Position numbers and translations under genes: made by a program. Positions 59,125 through 64,000 of a DNA stretch of 64,000 bases are shown here, piece after piece. The stretch covers positions 4,844,988 through 4,908,987 of the forward strand of contig CM026427.1 in the NCBI GenBank assembly GCA_014871385.1. Reading direction: 5' to 3'. The notes beneath the pieces were generated by a model, which saw only the letters and a program-made list of their open reading frames with translations, ran no database searches and had not been told where the DNA came from. Source of the DNA: Ceratodon purpureus. Lineage: Eukaryota; Streptophyta; Bryopsida; Pseudoditrichales; Ditrichaceae. Within the stretch, counting starts at the first letter, position 1. Each line of letters starts with the position of its first letter.

Positions 59125-60187
59125 AAATTGTATAAAACAAATTACACACAGAAGACAAGTATATCATGTTGAAAACAATCTTTTTATAAAGTTAAATACA
59201 AAAAAATGCTAATTCGAAATTTTATTCTAGAAATCCATTATGTTATAGAGTTCCAATTCAAACGGTGAAATTAGAGATTGATGTCCATTCTTTAAGTGAA
59301 AAAAAAAAAAAATTAAAAATTAAAAATTTTAAAAATTAAAAATTCTAACTTTAATGAAGGAAAGAAGAAGTTTTTTAGTAAACTGCCCAAAATGGTGAGA
59401 AAACTAAGTTTTTCTGTGGAATAAACATTTTGAATTGAAAGAAGTTTTTTTTTTTTTTTTTTAAAATCTCAAAGATGACAACAATAAGTTTTTTTAGAAA
59501 AAAACTCAAAGATAACAGATGTTATTTAGCATGGCTGCTTGAATTGCCCACCGAACACAAAATTCACTTTCGATACCATAACTATTTTTAAAAATTTGAA
59601 AAAAACAAAATAGATTTCTTCAAAGTTCTTGTTACAGTCTACATTCACAAAAACGTCAAAAAATCACAACTCAAAATTGAAGTCACGGGTATATACCTGA
59701 ATTCTAAAAAAGCCCAAATGTGGATGATTGTCTTTTTAGGGATTAAGGAAAGATGTCAAATCTAATGAAGAAGACTCGGAAATCTATTTAGCAATAGATT
59801 CATTGCTATGACAAAGTTGTGACTAATCGAAATTCAACTTATTTTTAATCGGCATAGACATATTGCTAGTAGTTGTAAAAAGTTAATCGATAGAACAAGA
59901 TAAGGTTTCTAGAGCATGACTAACCTCAATAATTTGAAGGCTTTATCTTCTTATGCATATTTTGTTTACAAAAATTGACAACTTCTCTATGGAAGTTTAA
60001 ATCAAGCAATTTGTCCAGTCCAAGTTTTACTTGACATTTTAATTCTATATTTCAAATAGTCCAATTTATTTTAGTATATGGTTCATCACTTGACATGTTA
60101 CATTCTTTAGCAATACAAGATACTTTGTAATGCATTATATTTTTTAAAGACCCTTTTCAACACTTACTAAAAGACATATCATTTGAG

Positions 60188-60297
<110 letters not shown>

Positions 60298-62029
60298 TGA
60301 TTTATCATTTATTACTCAAAGGTTACCTTGCAAATTCTTTGATTTTTTTTATAAAAAATAGAATTTAGAAGACGTGAAAGGTCTTAGCCAATCACCGTGG
60401 AAGAGTTCTATCATGTAGTTCTTACATGGTAAGAGTCTTCATCATCGTTAACCAGTAAATATCATGTAGAAATTACATGATAGAGCTCTTTTATGGTAAT
60501 ATAGAGTACCTTTTACATCCATGAGGTTCAAACCTTAGATTGGTTCACTCTCATTTGAACAACTTTGAGATGTTATGAATCATTGTTGTAGAAACCTCTT
60601 GGTGTCCAAGAGTCATATTTTTAGCACTTTTAGAATGATTGATTGTTTCATTAGTTTTGCAAATTTATAGATTTTAAATTTTTAGGTTTTGCTGAAGAAC
60701 ATAAAGAATGTGTCGAGTACTCTAGACCACCATAGCAACTATTTTTTTTTAATTTTTTTAATTTTTATACATTGTCAAAAATCTAGTGTAATACATTAAA
60801 AATATTGAAGAAATTACACTTCTAGTACAAATCTAATTGTAAGATTCTATAATATAAATTACTTGGAAGTTGAATCTATTTTGTTGTTTTGGAAATACTT
60901 TAATAAAATACTGGTGATTTGAGGTAGTAGAATATAAGACGCCGTCATGTTTACACCATAACTTCCAAAATTGTTTGCCGTATAGGCTCTCATGGAGGCG
61001 ACGACCTCTCCACCTTTGATCATACTATGAAGCCGTTTTGGCTAGACTTAAGACATTCTCACCCTTCGTGTATAAGTTCAGTCTACCTATTCTCGAGACC
61101 CATCATATTTCCAACCCCTATTATTCCATATTAAAATGAGCATGTTTACACCTAATGTGGAGCTCATGATTACTTGCTATGTGCCTTTCTCTCGTTGGAT
61201 GATTCTTGTTTTACCACTATGTGGGCATGTGATGGAGAACAAGAAAGAAACTAGACAGTTTTATGCCCCGCCTATGTCTCATATTATGCATCTACTTGTC
61301 CCTCACTTTGGAAATTTATAATAAATAGAAAAATACTTAGAAACTAAACAAATTTCCTATTTCGAGACTATTGTACTTCACAAATTCATTGAGTAACCTT
61401 ATGTTTTAAGAAAAAATATTAAAAATATTAAAATAAATTATTTGAGACAAACTTTTAATGTCTTCAATTGTAGTTCTAAACAAAGAATAATCTAAATTTT
61501 ACTTGGAAGAGTAGAATAACCACCAAAATATTTCATAAAATAACATACGTAAAATCCTTAAATTAATACAACAAAACCTTTGAATACTTGATAATATATA
61601 TTATTTCACTTACATTAAATGTCCTCTAACTTCATCAAAGACTGAAGAATTTTCTTTTATTTTAATGAAAACAAATTATGTGAATTATGGCACATGTGGT
61701 AATCTCCAATAAATGCACCCATGTCCAATACCTTAGTATCCTCAATACCAATTATGATATTGAAAATTAATAGTGTGATGGTAAGTGATTGATAGATGAC
61801 GTATATATAAAATCGGGTTACTATACTAAAAATTACAGAGATCTATAATGATTGTTGTCAATAATTTACAGAAAAATCATAACAAATACTTCTCTTAAAA
61901 CCAATAATCAAATTTGAGCTTCACACTTTAAGTTATATATGGGGATATTTGTTCGTTTAAGAAGTCATGATTGCAAATATGCTGCATGGGTTAAATTAAC
62001 GGGAATAGCATCCAGAACCTCAGTGTGAT

Positions 62030-63010
62030 TGATTTTTTGTTGAGCCTGGGAAGCGACACTGTTTCCATGTCAACATGTAGGGTTGTGCTTGTGACACCAC
62101 AGGTGGCCAGGGCTGAGTTCGGCACCTTTTTGTATAGATGGTAAATTAGGAAACCAAATCAAATAAAATCTTGGAGGTTGGCTATTTCTGGTGCCCAGAT
62201 TCTCATTCCCAGCTCATGGGGCCATCTGGAATCATCACATGGATTGGTAGTAAAAGTTTATACTGTTTTATGCACCAAATGCCCAGGCCCTATTCATATA
62301 AAACTGCGTACAACTTAGACTATAGTATTCACACCTACTGTGGTGAGCATTATTACCAACTGTGGCAACACAGAATGGCTCTAGAAGGTGTGATGAACAA
62401 TTTGTAATATCGCAACATGGCCTGCTCGCGTTTGGGACCTGGACTATGTATTCCCTTTTCCCTCCCCCGGTTGTCACTGGATTTGGGGGGTTCTTTTGCA
62501 CTAATTTAATGGTCACCCTTTCCACCAAAAGGAAAAAAAAACATAGCCTGCTCGCTGGGCTCCCAGCCATTAACCCAGGCAGCCTCACGGCCGAAAATCG
62601 GGCAGCGACAAATTTTGAACAATTGAATACAGGAATCACTTTGGGAAATTCACTGGGTAGGGGCTGCAGGGTATGAGGCTCCAAGAGCCCCGGACGCCAT
62701 GGGCCCTCCCTTAATGTAACCCCCTTTGGAGGATTTCTCCATTCTTCCAAACAATCCTCCCATGGCATTATTCGGTGCTCAAGACTCTTCCTCAGTTTTC
62801 TAGTGGAATTCATCCCATAAGAAAAAACCTGCCATGCGAAAAAACCCGGGCGCCATGGACATGGCCATTTTGATGGGGATACGCATGAAAAACGCTATCC
62901 ATCGGGGCTTGGATAGGGATGTCGTCCTTTGGCTCCAGGCTTTGGCCTGACCCTGTGCCTCAGGCACCCTCCCAACCTGTGAGCCCCTCCAAGCAGGGGC
63001 TCTTCCTTTA
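62030..63010. other. GC-richer island with a 181-codon open frame
   Basis: Composition rises sharply above the flanking AT-rich DNA. The minus strand holds an ATG-started frame at 62268-62813 (181 codons, starts MNSTRKLRKSLEHR). It has no recognisable domain and an irregular composition, so I do not call it a gene. An 8-bp-arm hairpin (GAGCCCCT/AGGGGCTC) lies near 62981-63002. It may be a decayed mobile element or an unannotated transcript. Confidence 0.3.
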
Positions 63011-64000
63011 CTACAATATTGGGTCTTCTATTGATATCCTGTCTGAAAATTAACAGCAGTAGTATTGCCTGAGTAAACTTTCAGTTCCATGTCAGCATAT
63101 TTTCTGAGAACTTGCCATTCGTTGAAGAACTAGATCACCTTAATTATCCTCTTAATTATCCTCTAGAGGATTTTGCATCTAAATTATAACCTATCCACAT
63201 GGACAAAATCTTTTGTGTTTCTAGATTGAAGTTGCTACTAAGGAGTAATTATTTCACGGACAAAACGAAATGGTATTTGCCAAGGTTTTAGGTCGCTAAA
63301 GTCTTTTGTCTGGATTGGTTGGTGAAGTCTAAAAATGCACCCACCATACAGTCTGTACTGTTCCAGAGAAATAAGTCTGAGTTCCTTTGGAATTAGTATA
63401 TGTTGATAAAGTTATGCAAAAGAGTGTCACTGTGAAATTTTGAGAAGTCCATTAGCAATAAGAAGAACGAGTTGGCTCCGAAGGCAATGCATTCTTTGGA
63501 GCTTTGGTTGAACACCCTCATCAAAGGTACATGTCATTTGGAAAGTAATTCAGAAATAACAACCAAATAAAAGAAATAACAGAATAAAAGGTACATATCA
63601 TATTATTAATGACAATGGGATTCGAGTCCTTGGATACTAGAGCGACCCCATCAATTCAAAAGTCTCAAGAGAAAGGCTATATAGTATTATTGGAGTTTTG
63701 ATTGGAATGGTTAATCAAGGTATGATATTACATCTATAATCACACATATTATTAATTGTGGATGGAGTTGAAAAGAAAAAATATATTATTATTATTAATT
63801 GAAATGACTATTTGAACTAAGAACATTTTGGTTGTAGTGTTTTTGAAAGAGGAATAAGTATCATATTTGTGATCTTAATACTTCATAGAGAATATTCACA
63901 AACATGACTATGGGTATACAAATCAATGTTAAATTTTATTATGTGAATATCAACAAGGATAGTTGTAGATGTTAAAATGCCTTGAATCTTGTGCTGGTTA

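Larger units (their letters stand above)
58287..59747. mobile_element. TTAACCCC-type element, copy C, carrying a nested insertion
   Basis: The left end is CTAACCCCTAAGG (58287) and the right end is TTTTTAGGGATTAAGG (to about 59747), degraded inverted termini like copies A and B. Total length is about 1.46 kb. Subtracting the nested element at 58673-59124 leaves about 1.0 kb, near the 0.93 kb of copy A. The internal motif CCGTAAGATCTT near 58401 resembles the conserved block of the other copies. Boundaries are tentative. Confidence 0.35.

Overview
This is a stretch of land-plant nuclear DNA. Its gene families are plant-specific or plant-typical: a cyclic nucleotide-gated channel with a C-terminal IQ helix, a TPK-type two-pore K+ channel with EF hands, DTX-type MATE transporters, a BBE-like FAD oxidase, an FKBP15-like isomerase and a QALGGH zinc finger. 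Introns follow GT-AG with plant-like short exons. The AT-rich intergenic DNA with long (AT)n microsatellites and several intron-poor genes suggest a bryophyte, most likely a moss. That assignment is inference; no organism-specific marker was seen.

Layout, left to right. 1.2-3.5 kb: a spliced Ser/Arg-rich protein gene (+). 6.9-7.4 kb: ER-type FKBP (-). 10.9-12.9 kb: secreted FAD/BBE oxidase, two exons (-). 16.8-20.3 kb: CNGC channel, seven exons, 703 codons (-). 28.5-30.1 and 41.2-42.8 kb: two closely related MATE transporters with intronless coding regions (-). Between them lie an AT-rich orphan ORF with Met/Gln/Glu repeats and an RRM-like tail (32.6-33.4 kb) and several nested repeat elements. 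44.4-46.6 kb: THO complex subunit 1 (-). 47.9-48.6 kb: an AT-rich C2H2/C2HC zinc-finger ORF (-). 49.6-51.2 kb: an unrecognised, probably plastid-targeted membrane protein (+). 52.8-54.5 kb: TPK channel, three exons (+). 55.9-57.4 kb: ribosomal protein L7, four exons (+). 57.4-64 kb: repeat-rich DNA without a supported gene.

The most striking structure lies between THO1 and the plastid-protein gene. About 0.6 kb of THO1 upstream/leader DNA (about 46735-47354) recurs in inverted orientation at about 48846-49436, so two divergently transcribed, unrelated genes carry mirror-image copies of the same promoter-like region, each ending about 145-170 bp before its ATG. The 1.5 kb between the arms contains the AT-rich zinc-finger ORF. 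About 93 nt inside the arms are identical, while the rest has clearly diverged.

Other notable points are a CNGC pore filter reading T-Q-T where plant CNGCs usually have G-Q-N, three MITE-like elements with long terminal inverted repeats, and a dispersed AT-rich family bounded by TTAACCCCTAAA-type inverted ends that shows nested insertions. The genes do not form one pathway; this is an ordinary eukaryotic neighbourhood with local duplications.
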